This document shows positions 40,501 through 52,671 of a DNA stretch of 64,000 nucleotides, in pieces. Both the position numbers and the translations under genes were made by a program. Source of the stretch: Circinella minor (lineage: Eukaryota > Mucoromycota > Mucoromycetes > Mucorales > Lichtheimiaceae); contig JAEPRB010000022.1 of NCBI GenBank assembly GCA_016758965.1, forward strand, positions 248,001 through 312,000. The letters are read 5' to 3'. A model generated the notes under the pieces. It worked only from the letters and a program-made list of their open reading frames with translations, was not told the origin of the DNA and ran no database searches. Position 1 is the first letter of the stretch. The number at the start of each line of letters is the position of its first letter.

Positions 40501-43034
40501 CATTTTGTTTTTCAATACCTGAACCAGAAATGCCATGGAGATCGATTTTTGGATGAATACGACGCCAAGTCGCTACATTCTTTGCAACAGCTGCAAATTT
40601 CATAACATGACTATTTTCATCAAATCCAGTATCAAATGGATTAACGTTAACTACCATGACCTAATTATAATATCCCAATTGAGTTATTAGCATATAATAA
40701 CTTTTAATTGTTTCCTAATAGATAGCTTACCGCTTTTCCATCTCCTTCAAAAGAACTCTTGAATAGTTCTGTTAGTTTACTATGTCGGAATGGAACAATA
40801 GCTGGTCGCTTTATTTTTCAATAATTTTTTTGTTAATTCAACAAACTGAAATTATTTTTGCATGCCTTTTTTTTTCTTATCTTACCTTTCCAATTTGTGT
40901 CTTGAGTTGATTTAATCGAAGTGTTTCCATACATTGTCCTAAAACCATCAATGATTTATTTATATTCCCCGCTTCTTTTAATCGTTGACCTACAAGAATT
41001 ATCCACCGTTCCCACCCAAAGTTTTTTTTTTTTTTTTTTCGTTAGAATTTTAAATATATAGTATGATAATCCCCAACAAATCCTTTTTTTTTTTTTTTTT
41101 TTTTTTTGGTTCTATAAATAAATATAAGTACCAGAATTAAGTGTATTTCGATGACGTTCTGAACCAGCCAAGTCCACAATGGACATTTTAGATACAGTTG
41201 CATAAGCAGGGTCCTATTATTGACAAATTTTAATTAGTTATTATTAAAAGTTTTTTTTTTTTATATTAAAAAAAGGCAAAGGTGTAAACAATAGGTTTTA
41301 CCTCAATGACATAATCTTCATCATCAATAGGCGTACGAACAATTCGTACAGTAAATATACTATGACTTCGACTACTAGTATGATTCATAAGAGTAGAATA
41401 AACTGCTCGATTTTTTTGACTTTCATGTAATAAAGCATATGCTTCCTACAAAGATCAATAATAAGAACACAGAAATGGTTAATATCTTTTTTTTTTATAT
41501 ATCTCATAAAATTTCAAATGAGAATAAATGACAAGTAATACATTACTTCAATAGTTTGTACTTTTACTTCCGTTAAACCAGCAATATATTTATGACCGCT
41601 TTTAAATTCATATTTGAGTGATAATGATTGACGTTTTAAATCTTTACTTGGGGGTAACAATAAATCATAAATTTTTTCAGTATAGATTTCTGCAAAGGAA
41701 ACCCAAATCCCATATTCAAATTTTTGTCCAATATCCAAAACTAAATAATAACAAAGACACATGAATAAATAAAATTAGATTAATTTTTGATTTTATGATT
41801 ATATATGTTTATATTTACCAGTTTGATCTCGTTCAGTGGGTAATTGAAACCCGTCCCAAAGATTTGGATTCTACTCAATATGGCAACAAAAGAAACATAA
41901 ATCAGCTTCATTGTGTAGATCATATGCATATTATTACATATACATATACAGATTTAATTTTTTTTTTCTTACTGATGTTCCTGGATGTGGATGAGGTGTT
42001 TCAACATTTCCTATTTTCTCTAAAACTTGTCTATTTTCTTCTATTGGATCTTCATAAGGTTGAACTAAACTATGCATAGCTGGTTTAAGCTTTTATATTT
42101 ATATATTAGTATTCAAATATCCCCCTGCCCCTTCACTTAAATCCAAATTCCATTTATAATATTCCCAACATCTTCTTTAAATTACCTTGGATTCACTTAT
42201 ATAACCTTCTACACTATTAAATATCACATCCAAAGTTCGAGGAAGAATACCACGCTCTTGTTTTGTTCCCATCACAGAATAAGTTTTACCCGAATTAGTA
42301 ACCCCATAAGCAAATGCTAATGCATTTTCTCCTGTTAAAACATCCTGAACTAATGGTAGTGTAGTCTTATTAAAAAATTCTTGTTGTGAAATAGCATCGG
42401 TAAATATTTTAGTAAATTTATATCGTTCAGGTGCTCTATTGCGTGTTCGGTAAGCGTTTGAATCCTATTATATATAAACTGTTCATCAATGATCCTTTTG
42501 TTGCTTTATTTATTTGTATTATTTATTAATTTACCTCTGGTGGTGTCATGGATACTTCAAGATCATCAACAACTTGTAAATAAGGAGATTGTGTAGCATC
42601 ATGATTTGGAGGCTGTGGTCGTATTCGAAGATAAGCCTGATAATATTATTTATCATTTTCTCTTAGTAAAACTGAGCATATATATATATATATATTGTAT
42701 ACTATACATAACCACCTTTTTAATATACTTCTCCAATAATAATGTACTTTACTTTAATAGGTTCTTTTTCGGGATTATATGCTATAAAACTATTGTCATT
42801 GCGTTTTCCAAGTACTGATCTACGTACTATCGTATCGTTTCCTGCCATAGCAGCAAAGTCGGGAGGTGTGGGTCGTAGTGTCGTTTTTGAATTAATAAAT
42901 GATCGTTGTTTAGTAGGTGTGCGTGTAGGTGTACGATGAGGAGTTGTTATAGTACGATGAGGAGTTCTATGAGGTGTACGAGTTGGGGTTCTTGGTGTGG
43001 GTGTGGTGGCATCATCACGATCCATACGAGACAT
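37578..43034 (-). CDS. Kinesin-6 (MKLP1/MKLP2/Klp9-like) motor protein
   Basis: Twenty-three exons give about 1059 residues: 43034-42753, 42636-42535, 42464-42186, 42089-41973, 41870-41819, 41740-41547, 41445-41302, 41213-41132, 40989-40886, 40808-40731, 40660-40519, 40445-40356, 40277-40156, 40076-39954, 39808-39748, 39638-39610, 39497-39402, 39155-38796, 38714-38643, 38489-38217, 38124-37966, 37887-37691, 37599-37578. Motor motifs: P-loop GVTNSGKT (about 182-189), switch I NHTSSRSHS (about 363-371), switch II DLAGSE (about 404-409), HSKLTELFKSSF. The Ser/Thr variant P-loop, the long insertion before YGIWVSFAEIY and the start AYLRIRP place it in kinesin-6, the central-spindle/cytokinesis kinesins. 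The motor is followed by poly-Gln, an acidic stretch and long coiled coils. The N-terminus has many TP sites. The last tiny exon is supported by phase and by a second GTTTGT donor in the gene; without it the frame would end at 37666. Confidence 0.9.
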
Positions 43035-43248
43035 GATCGCGGCGTTCCTGAATTTCGTTCAATTGAATATTTTAAAAGAAGGTGTTTTAAAAAGAAAAAA
43101 GAGCCAAAAAAAAAAAAAAAAAAGGTCGCGTTAATTATTGTAAGCACGCGTCTCATATAGAAAGTTGCTTTTTTGAGTTTTAATCTTTTATACATTATTT
43201 TTTCTGCCTTGAATGTTTGTTTCGCGTTCTTTATTATCAAAATTCAAT
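43035..43248. promoter_or_regulatory. short bidirectional promoter, kinesin-6 / oligoribonuclease
   Basis: Only 214 bases separate the divergent start codons of the kinesin-6 and oligoribonuclease genes. The stretch includes an 18-base A-run at about 43106-43123. Shared or competing transcription initiation is inferred from spacing alone. Confidence 0.5.
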
Positions 43249-43441
43249 ATGGTGAAAAATCCTCTTGTTTGGATCGATTGCGAGGTAATGAAATATAGTT
43301 ATTTTTTTTTTTTTTTTTACACTTTGATATAAATATTTAATTGTTAATGTAAGAGTAGATGACAGGTCTTGATATTACCAAAGATCGTTTGATCGAAATC
43401 GCTGTTTTGATCACTGACGGTGATCTCAATATTGTTGCCGA

Positions 43442-43475
<34 letters not shown>

Positions 43476-44298
43476 GTATGAGTAGTACGACATAACGCTA
43501 TTTTATATGTTAATAATTATAATTATAATTATAATTATATATATATAAATTATAAGGGACCTGAACTTGTTATTAATCAACCTCGAGAACTTATGGATAA
43601 TATGAATGGTAATGAAATGTTTTATTTGTATCAATGTTATATGATAATAGTCATAAATAATTATTTGTATCATTGTTTCTGAATGAAATACTTATTTTAC
43701 ATAAATTATATGGATATAGATTGGTGTAAAGAACATCATGGTGCCGTGAGTTGTTGTTTTTTTTTTCTTTTCGAGAATTAACTATTTTAAATCATGTATA
43801 TATGTAAATATACTGACAAGGGGTATATATATGTATTTATTATAATATAGTCTGGATTAACAAAAGCTGTATTGGATTCCAAAGTATCTACAGATGATGC
43901 AAAGAATCAAGTAATGGATTTTTTAAAGAAACATATTAGCTCTGGAGAAGCACCTTTGGCAGGTAATTCAGTTCATGCAGATAAACGTTTTCTTGAAAAA
44001 GAAATGCCTGAACTAGTTGATTACTTGCATTATCGTATTGTTGGTAAGTTGTTATCCCCTTTTTTTAAAAAAATAATAATCATTTTATGTTTCTATAAAC
44101 CATATCTCTTATATACATATGTCATGGAACAAAAATAAAATAGATGTCAGTACTATCAAAGAATTGACAAAACGATGGTACCCTGATATTGCCAAAGGTG
44201 TTTCAAAGAAAAATTGTCATCGTGCACTCGATGATATTAAAGAAAGTATTTCTGAACTTCAATATTACCAAAAGCATGTATTTATTCCTCGTCAATAA
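43249..44298 (+). CDS. REX2: Oligoribonuclease (REX2/REXO2 family)
   Basis: Six exons (43249-43284, 43359-43442, 43557-43608, 43720-43745, 43851-44043, 44144-44298) encode about 181 residues, the normal size. The enzyme is a DEDDh 3'-5' exonuclease that degrades RNA oligonucleotides of a few residues, in mitochondria and cytosol. All catalytic residues are visible: WIDCEMTGLD (Asp10, Glu12), the Asp in [15 protein letters not shown], and HRALDDI with the general-base His and last Asp. [18 protein letters not shown] and [18 protein letters not shown] are typical of the family. There is no evident mitochondrial presequence; [12 protein letters not shown] leads straight into the domain, so this form is likely cytosolic or the signal is in an unseen alternative start. 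One exon is just 26 bases. Confidence 0.97.
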
Positions 44299-45636
44299 TA
44301 AATAATACTACATACAAACAATGTATTTACATCATTATATTATATCTTATTGATTTATAAAGCAACACAAAAAGATGTATACTTTGTGAGGTGAATTAAC
44401 TATATAGTTTACTGAAACTAGTTCAATTAGTATGTATAGTGTTATTTTTTATCAGGATAATTTTTTTTTCTTTATTGCCCAATGATTTAGTAGTAGTTGT
44501 TTCTAAGGATTTATATGTCTAATATCTATATTACCTAACAACAATAAGTGTCGAGTAACATTTGTAAGCACTGATGTATTATGTAGAGGGTGTACGTAAG
44601 TTTGTTTGAGTTATGACAGTGAAACGATCATTTTAATTACTGATGATAAAGCTTAAATGTCGTTATAATACTTTTATACGTAACAGACATTTACCATAAA
44701 TCTTGAAGAAGAATGAAAAAAAAAATGATTTTGTGTTACCAAGAAACATCAAATAGTTTTTTTTTTTTTATCTCAACCCTTTCCCCGCGTTTTTTTTTTA
44801 TTATTATTATTTAGGTACAACTACGACGTAAGCAAAAATGCTCTCCGATACATCTTGATAAGAAATATCTTTTATATGGAGGAAAGTAGGATTTATATAA
44901 ACACCGTCAATATCTTTTTATTTTTGAATTTTAAATATCAATTTACTGTAATATTGAAGTATGTATAAAATGTATATATGTAAATTTATATTTTCACTTG
45001 TTTTAATAATAATAAATTAAACTTCTTTATGTTTCTCACCTCCTTTTTGGGTGGTCAGTGCCAAAATTTTGTAATACTTACTCAATTTAAGTTACACAAA
45101 AAAAATTGGAGCACATATAACAAAAATAAAAGAACCTTTACTTACATAATAACCGGGGAGGGGTACGTACATAAAGAAAATAATAGAGTTTATGCAATAA
45201 AAGTTTAAAAAAAAAAATTGGGAAAACAGATCCATTATTTCTATTATAATATAAGATGACTTTATAACAAAGTTATTTTTGAAAGGTTTGTTATTCAAGT
45301 TTGTAACAATGACGTAAATTCATTTTTCTATATAAAGTAGTTGTAAAAGTATGGGTTTACCCAACCAAAAAAGAAGAAAAAGTGCATAATAGGTTACACA
45401 TATACTTTATCGTCACCTTAACATCCCCCCCCCCAAAAAAATAAAATTCTGTTATGAAATAATACTTTCACACACTCCACTCTCTAGTTTTTTTTTTTTT
45501 TTTTTGAAAGCCATTTTTCTTTCTTTTCCTTTCTTCTTTTTGGTCTTTTTTTTCCCCTTCTCCCAGCTTTTTTCTTAAAAGCGCATGGCGCGTATTTTTT
45601 TTTTTTTTTGAAGTCAACCACCACCTTTAATTCCAA
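44299..45636. other. 1.3 kb intergenic region
   Basis: AT-rich, with no ORF of coding character. 45420-45636 is C/T-rich with T-runs and is probably the promoter and leader of the C9orf72-like gene. Confidence 0.5.
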
Positions 45637-46322
45637 ATGAGTTCAGCAACTAATGACAGTAATAACAATCAACTTGATCTTACACCTATACAACTACCTC
45701 GAACACGCATAACGAAAGCAACAACTTCAACTACAGCTGTACAACCACTGGAAATTACAACAACTGCCGTTGTCAATTGTAGTAACGAAGAAGACCAACA
45801 ACAGCAACAAGAACAAGAAGAAAATGACGATCGGACCTTAACAAAGCATTCACAACTCAGCATGGATCTTTTAAATAGTGGTAACAATAATAATAATAAT
45901 AATGGTAATGGTAATTCAGAAGATCGAAGTGGTGAATCAGATCAACCAGTTCAGCAACGACGTAATGAAACAAGACGAAAACAATCGCATCACCATCATC
46001 GGCATCGAATCAAGTCACCTGTTTTTCAACCTGACGGATCCGTTTCTCCGCTTGGTTCACCTATGAGCTCCGCTGGTGGAGGAAGTACTGTTGTAACACC
46101 TTCTATCAATCATGATAACGTTATCTTTAGTGAATTACCACCACCGATAATCAAAGAAGGACCTTCTGAAGCTATTGTAGCTCTTCAAGATGCTGTAAAT
46201 GGTAATTCTGTCTCTTTAAAATATATTCTTTTGCCACGCAAAAAAATAAAAAAAATAATACATAATAAACATATCAGAATTCTCTTTTTCATTATTTATT
46301 TAAATAAAGCTTAAATTATGAT

Positions 46323-46354
<32 letters not shown>

Positions 46355-48631
46355 CGAATGCAACAGCTTCATCATCAACAGGAACAATAACACCCCCCTC
46401 TACGACATCATCTATTGTATCACCTACTGCTATCTTATCAAGTGTAACCTCTAGTGGCACAACAATAAACGCCACTGTCACCGCCACTACGAACTCGATA
46501 ATATCCGACAATAAGAATCTTCTCAATAGACAACATAGTAATCACCGTCAAGGGAGTGGAAGACATCATTCCCATCATCAAAGTGGAGGAAAGAATAATC
46601 ATAATCATAAAAAATCAAGTAGTAATAATAAAAATGCCACAACAACATCGACCACTACTATTCCAGAAGAAACTAAGGAGACAATCGATCAATTATTTGA
46701 ATCATGTTTCTTTTCTGCGGTATTATTACTTCAGTGGTCAAATGTAATGGGACCTAAAATGGAAAAAGTTTGGTCATCATCTGATGAAGAAACAGCGACT
46801 GATGAAAAATTACAAACATTAATCGGAAGACAAGTATTGAATGGTGAAATGGGTCGTTCAATAATGGGTGTAGAACTTAAATGGATTACATTACATCGTC
46901 AAGGCATTTTATGTGCTTCTTTTTTATATAACGATAAAGTCAGTAGTAGTATCAACAGTAGCAATAACAACAGTAATAATGGTAGTAATAGTACTGGTAG
47001 TCATAGTGGTATAAGTACTAGTAGTGCATTGTGTGCATTAGTATTTATTTTACCATTACGTTATTTACGAAATTTTTCACCTTACTTTCATGTTCTAAGA
47101 GATCGTGTATCTCCATGGTTAATTGAACCTTTACAGCTTTTACGTAAACTTTCTCGACGTCGTCATATTGTAAGCGAATTAGAGAGTATAAGGAAAAAAA
47201 AAGAGTTATTCATTATGACATTTTATTTGTTTACAACATACTAACTACTGATAATTCTTTTATTATATCAAAAATGTGGTATCAGCCTTGGTCAACAGCA
47301 TTAGATTTCTTTGCATATCGATGTCTGGCACCATTTATTCGATCCATTATGAAAATTGAATCAGTATCTTTACCATTAGAATGCAATAAAGTAATTTATA
47401 TATCTTTATAATGTCTTTTAAAAAATCACGTACAAAAGAAAAAAAAACCTCTTGCTTATTTATACTTTTTTTTTTCTATTAAAGATCTGTTATAACTTAT
47501 TTGATCAAGAATCAAAACAATTATTTGATCCACCATTTTTTGGAAGGTAAAATAAAAAAAAAATTATTCATTTTACGTATCAAAAAAAAAAAAAAAAAAA
47601 AAAAAAGGATCAATAACAAGAGTCATTATAATTATATTTAGAGTTGTTACATCACATTTACAAACATTTGCTTCTTCAGTATTGGTTGGAAATAGTTTAA
47701 CCACAATGAATATGGTGAATATATATACAATAAATCTAAAACATAATAATTCATTTTCTCCTTATATATGTACATCATAGCTTATTATCATTATTTATTT
47801 TATTTTATTTTATTTTTATCATATGATTAGATGATCAATACATTAAGTTTATTTCTATCACCTGAAGAACGAAATCGATCAAGTCATGCAAGAAAAAATT
47901 TAAAATATATGGCTGATTTATATTTACAAGGTTTATTAATTCAAGATATGGAAAATATCCAATTTAAATTGGATATGGCAGTATTAGATTCAAATATACC
48001 AACAACTATAGTAGATATGTCTAAATTAACTGTTAAACAAACTCCTCTTTTTCCACAATATCGAAAATTACAAAAAGATTATCGTAATTGGGTTAAAGTA
48101 CAATTGGAAGATGATCTTATAAAATATCTTCAACCACCATCTGAACGATCCACATCATCAGGCATCACATATCCAGAATGGAAGTAAGTTTTTTTTTTTT
48201 TTTTTTTTTTGCTCTATGTATCAAGTTATATTTATTTCTAAATATATATATGTATAGAAAACAACCATCCGTGTTTCATAAAATGGATAGTATTGCTCCT
48301 ATGATAAAATCGTTATTAGATGAAATACGAATTATTCCTACACGATTAAGGGAAGCCTATGTTCGACAATGGCGAAGATGGCTTGTTCGAAGAGCCATTG
48401 CATTTATTCAATTTAGTAAAAATGAAGGGTAAATTTGAATTTTATACTCTATCCATATGTATGACTTTATTTATTCACTTTTTTTTTGTTAAAAATAATA
48501 GGTTTGGAAATATTGACAAGTTAAAGAATGCTTTGCAATTACATGATCATAATGACTTTTTAATCGTATTGGCACAAGCTGAAAAATTAAAACCAGGATT
48601 AATTGAAAAACTTCATATTTATTCACATTAA
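45637..48631 (+). CDS. C9orf72-like DENN-family protein
   Basis: Eight exons (45637-46201, 46352-47169, 47286-47390, 47485-47546, 47642-47714, 47831-48183, 48258-48428, 48502-48631) encode about 758 residues. Residues 1-305 are disordered (poly-Gln, poly-Asn, His-rich, Ser/Thr). From about residue 308 the order matches animal C9orf72: a longin/uDENN start (SAVLLLQWSNVMGPKMEKVW), a long-range LNGEMGRS, GVELKWITLHRQGILCASFL, ALVFILPLRYL, then SLFLSPEERN, MADLYLQGLLIQDME, TTIVDMSKLTVKQTP and the C-terminal DHNDFLIVLAQAEKLKPGLI. In animals C9orf72 with SMCR8 and WDR41 forms a GTPase-activating complex acting at lysosomes and in autophagy. Family knowledge comes from recognised motifs, not a search. 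An Asn/Ser insertion of about 30 residues sits after the first domain's strand (SSSINSSNNN..). The fungal role is unknown. Confidence 0.82.
46322..46350. repeat. (TA)n dinucleotide repeat at a 3' splice site
   Basis: About 14 TA units fill the end of intron 1 of the C9orf72-like gene and supply the acceptor TATAG at 46347-46351, in place of a polypyrimidine tract. The copy number is likely to vary between strains. Confidence 0.85.
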
Positions 48632-48897
48632 ATTATAATATATTATCATTATTACGTATTATTAAACCAACTCCCAACTCCCATTCTTCTACTTATCATA
48701 CCTTTTTTTTATCCTACACCTCATTTTATGTACATATATTTCAAAAACAAAATAAAAACAATACTAATATAATAATAATAATAATAATATCTTCCTTCAA
48801 AACCAATTTTTCTCTCTCTTTATTTATTTTTTATTCTTATCATTTACTATTATGTGTATCATTATATGTTTCTTCTTTTTTTTTTTTTTGTGTGTAT

Positions 48898-48928
<31 letters not shown>

Positions 48929-49027
48929 AATGTGAGTAAGTCAGTGAATAAAAAAAAATAATCTTCTTTTTTTTTTTCATAATATATACCAAATTAAAAT
49001 TCATTTGTCTTTTTTGTTTAATACATG
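48632..49027. other. convergent 3' region with (GT)n repeat
   Basis: Between the C9orf72-like and TFIIF-alpha genes. It contains AATAAT runs (about 48768-48790) and a (GT)n microsatellite at about 48890-48927. No ORF. Confidence 0.6.
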
Positions 49028-50044
49028 TTAATGAAGTTCAGGACGAAGTTCTAAAACACGAGTATTAGGATCATCCGTTGTATTATGTCTTGCCACTTTT
49101 TTCAACAGACTAGTAATAATATCACGATTACGATCATTCTTCTTGATACGTTTACGGAAATGCATAAGGAATTCTTTTGTTGTCATCCGTCTGCCACGAA
49201 GTGTTGCAATCACTTCTTCTTCTGTAATCAAATCATCCGAAGATCCTCCACCACCACTAGGCGAAGCAACACTAGATCGATGACGATGTTTAGCATCAGG
49301 ACTTGCAGCACCATCTTCTGCTTTACGTTTCTTTAAATTGACTGGACTTGCTTCTCTTGAAGAAGTATGTATAGTCGATTTACTAGGTGATGCTTGTCTA
49401 GGTGATGGAGAAAGTGATTTATGTTGATTTTCTTTCTTGACGTAAAGTGATGGAGAACCAGGTCGACCAATAGGTCGTGATAATCCTTCTTTTTTAACCT
49501 TGGCTGCCAATCCTTTCTTTTGTAAAGCAGCTTTTCCAGGTATGGGTCCCTTTTTCTTTGGTAATGTACTTGGTTTCTTTTGTTGTTGCTGTTGTTGTTT
49601 TTCTGATTCTTGTTGTGAATTTTCTGTTTCAGACTTGGATTCATCTCTTTCGGCATCTGAATCAATTTCATCTTCCTAAATACAACACATATAAAATATC
49701 CCCAATTATATAATATATACTTAACAAAAGATGAAATTATTTGTAATAAATTAAAAAACTTACACTACTGGCATATGGATCACCTTCTTCATCACTTTCA
49801 TAGGCACGATTTTTTTCCAATGTTCGAACCAATTTTTTAATTTGCTATATAAATATATGCCATTAATAAATGAGGATGAATTTTATATAACTTTATCAAA
49901 GCTTATATTAATAAGAATAAGATAATACTGAATTTACCTTTCCTTCAGATGTAAGTTTATTGAAATCTTCAATATCTTGTTGATCATCTTCATCATCCAC
50001 TTCACCACCCAGTGTATATCCTTTTGTTTCACGTCGTAAACGTT

Positions 50045-50079
<35 letters not shown>

Positions 50080-50960
50080 TAATATATATTAATTCCATCA
50101 TTCCCCCCCCCCATTTAATTAAAACATTTCTTTCCTTCTCTTGTCTATAAATGTATAAAGCAAAAATTCATTTTACCTTGCTATCTTTCAAATCTTCATC
50201 TTCCATTTCATGCTCAGCTCCACCTTCTTCATCATCTTGGAAAACATCATCAAAGTCCAAATCATCGATATCTGAATCATTTTTACTTTTTCGACCACCC
50301 TCTGCATCTTCATCATCAGAAGCTGGTTTTCGTTCTAATTTAGCAGCTTCCTTAGCTTCTTCTTCATCTGCCATTTGTTTATTACGTTTCAACATCATCC
50401 AACGATTTTGTTCACGTTTTTGATGACTTTTCAACTAAAAATAAAAGGAATAAGTTAAAAAACAAAATTATGTAATAATAAAAAAAAAAAAAGTTACCTG
50501 TTCTTCAGCTTCTTCTAATGTTAATGTACGAAAGTTTCTTTTGGCTTGAAACCTATACCAACGATCAACAGGTACAACCTTAAAATCATTACCCTAAAAA
50601 AAAAAAAAACTTTACTTAATATATATATATATATATATATTCAAAGGCACTAAATAAAAAAGAAAAAATAATTCATACTGAAACAACAAAGAAAACATAA
50701 TCAGATCGTTGACCACCTTCATAAGTTCCAGTAAAACTATTTTGTCCATCATAATCCTCTAAAATCCAAGGTCTATGTTCTTCTTCTTTTAATTGTCTGG
50801 TATCTTCTTTTGCCAAATAAATTTGTTTGGTTCTTTTTTTGAATAACATTTGTTTGTTACGTGTTGCTCCTCCTAAAGGTGCAATTAAAGATGTATCTGC
50901 ACCTGTCTTGGGACCATGTTGTTGTTGCTGTTGTTGTTGTTGTGAATTGCCTGCTTCACC

Positions 50961-50996
<36 letters not shown>

Positions 50997-51470
50997 GTTA
51001 CTACTACCAGCAACATTGGAATTAGTAGTATTAGGTGTTCCTGTAGTAGAATTATTATTATTATTATTTGGAGTTGTTGACGACGATGCATTTCTTTCAC
51101 CTTGTGTTGTAGGTGTTGTTGCATTAGAAAAAGGTGAATTTCTATTATTGTTTCCAAATCGATAATAATGTGGATTTCCATCTTTACGTTGTAATTTGAC
51201 AGGACGTGCAAAGTTATTAAAATCTACTTTTTTAGAAGTTTTAAAATCCATGACGTGATTATTTCCTCGACGTTTACAAGACATGAGTTGGAAATCATTA
51301 TAGGGAATGTTATGTGGTTGTTGCTGTTGTTGTTGTGGATTAGGTCGTCGCATGGGAGGTCTAGGAGGTCTTTGACCTGACATGCCCAATGGACTATGTC
51401 GATTAGGGGGTATACCGCGACCTCGTCCCTTTGCTGGTGAATGAGATGTATTATAAATGCTACTAGACAT
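49028..51470 (-). CDS. TFG1: Transcription initiation factor IIF, alpha subunit (RAP74/Tfg1)
   Basis: Six exons (51470-50679, 50593-50498, 50434-50177, 50045-49938, 49844-49764, 49675-49028) encode about 660 residues. TFIIF accompanies RNA polymerase II into the pre-initiation complex; alpha dimerises with beta through its N-terminal domain. Visible are the N-terminal dimerisation strands (YNDFQLMSCKRRGNNHVMDF; FNNFARPVKLQRKD; KKRTKQIYLAKED; RPWILEDYDGQNSFTGTYEG; YVFFVV; VVPVDRWYRFQAKRNFRTLT), an acidic/basic central region (DIDDLDFDDVFQDDEEGG; VRTLEKNRAYESDEEGDPYA) and the C-terminal winged helix (LITEEEVIATLRGRRMTTKE; KKNDRNRDIITSLLKKVARH). A stretch of about 80 residues rich in Asn, Thr and Gln interrupts the conserved dimerisation domain. 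Its poly-Asn and poly-Gln are coded by ATT/GTT-complement triplet runs (50959-50997, 50920-50942). Confidence 0.93.
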
Positions 51471-52492
51471 GTTTTAAAAAAAAAGTGGTAAAGAAAAAAG
51501 GTGAAAAAAAAAACTCCAACTGCGACACAGTTATTCTTTTTTTTTTATATACATAAATGGAACCCAACCCATTTTTCGAAATCAGCCAATCAAACCCAAA
51601 AGAAGACTCAAGTGTTTATATAGAAAAATAAAAATAATTGCTTTTATAAAACTATATATCAAATAATGCCAAGTAAAAAAGAATATCAATTATATAACTA
51701 ACAAACTAATATATTATTAATGCTATTATTACCTTTTATTTTACAGTCATCAAGAGAAATCAAACTTTAAAGAAACAATCGATCTTTTATTATCAGAATC
51801 AAAGTATTTATTCCTTTTGTTATCAATTCTCACGCGATAAACAGCAGTAATTGTTTTCCATTTTTAATCTTAAAACTTGTAGATAACAAGTATATGCGCA
51901 TAGTGTATATACTCTATTTAACAACAACAGCAACTGTCAATGTTCTTATTATGCATACGATATATTATAGAATATGTGGATTACTATTTATTATCAATAG
52001 TAAATCTACCAAAACTCACTGTAACAAAATTTATCAACAAGTATATAGATAATTTATCTTAAGCATATTAGTTTATTGTTATTTTAAATAAATAATCATG
52101 GATAACAATCAAAGCTTTAAATAATAAAACTTTGCATAAAATTTGGTAACCATAGATATATTTTTTATAAGAGCATTTTACCTTGGAAACAGACCAAAAT
52201 TGGAAAAGAAATCCAAGCTTTTGTTGGTGCCTCAGGGTTTTTGGAGCAATCACAACCAGTCGTTAAAGTGCGGATGTGAAAGTTAATGTGCGGAATTACC
52301 ATTGGCTGAAGTTGTTAATTATAATTTACCAAGCAAACAAAAAGTACTTTTGGTATTTGCCTTATTTAAAAAAAAATTTTAATAGTGAATATTAAAAAAT
52401 ATATATTTACAAAAAAAAAAAGAATTTTACATTAAAAAAATATAAAAAATATTATAAAAGATAAAAAAAAAGGGGTAAAAAAATGTTAAAAA
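51471..52492. other. 1.0 kb intergenic region
   Basis: AT-rich, with no ORF of coding character. 51471-51560 is the TFIIF-alpha leader side. 52350-52492 has A/T runs and is the 3' flank of the split CHTOP-like gene. Confidence 0.5.
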
Positions 52493-52560
52493 TCAATCAT
52501 TTTTTTCTTTTGTTATGATACTGGACATGTAGTTGTCAAGCTCCATGTCCAGTATATCAA

Positions 52561-52621
<61 letters not shown>

Positions 52622-52671
52622 GTTGTTGTTGTTGTTGTTGTTGGTACTGGTACTGGTACTGGTACTGGTAC
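52493..52671 (-). pseudogene. C-terminal fragment of a CHTOP/FOP-like gene, cut off by the LINE
   Basis: Read on the - strand from 52671 the frame is five Ser-Thr pairs, then about 28 Asn (GTT then ATT triplets on the + strand), then IDILDMELDNYMSSIITKEK and a stop at 52493-52495. LDMELDNYM fits the LDxxLDxYM motif with which ALYREF, Yra1 and CHTOP/FOP bind the helicase UAP56/Sub2 in mRNA export. Ser-Thr-Ser-Thr in the same phase is also where the RGG-rich N-terminal fragment at 58552-58933 meets the LINE, so the two pieces are most simply one gene. There is no start codon for this fragment. Every codon between the Ser-Thr repeat and the stop was checked. Confidence 0.8.
52559..52671. repeat. 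ATT/GTT trinucleotide and TGGTAC hexanucleotide repeats
   Basis: About 20 ATT units (52561-52620), seven GTT units (52621-52641) and five TGGTAC units (52642-52671). On the - strand these code poly-Asn and (Ser-Thr)n of the split gene's C-terminal fragment. Confidence 0.9.

Noticed and set aside
50827..51165. 112-codon + strand frame with poly-Cys and poly-Leu
   Set aside because: Antisense shadow of the Gln/Asn triplet runs in TFIIF-alpha.
52518..52555. 12-base perfect stem with 14-base loop (ATACTGGACATG / CATGTCCAGTAT), first taken as a LINE 3' stem-loop
   Set aside because: It lies outside the LINE borders and is fully explained as coding sequence of the split gene's C-terminus (ILDMELDNYMSS).
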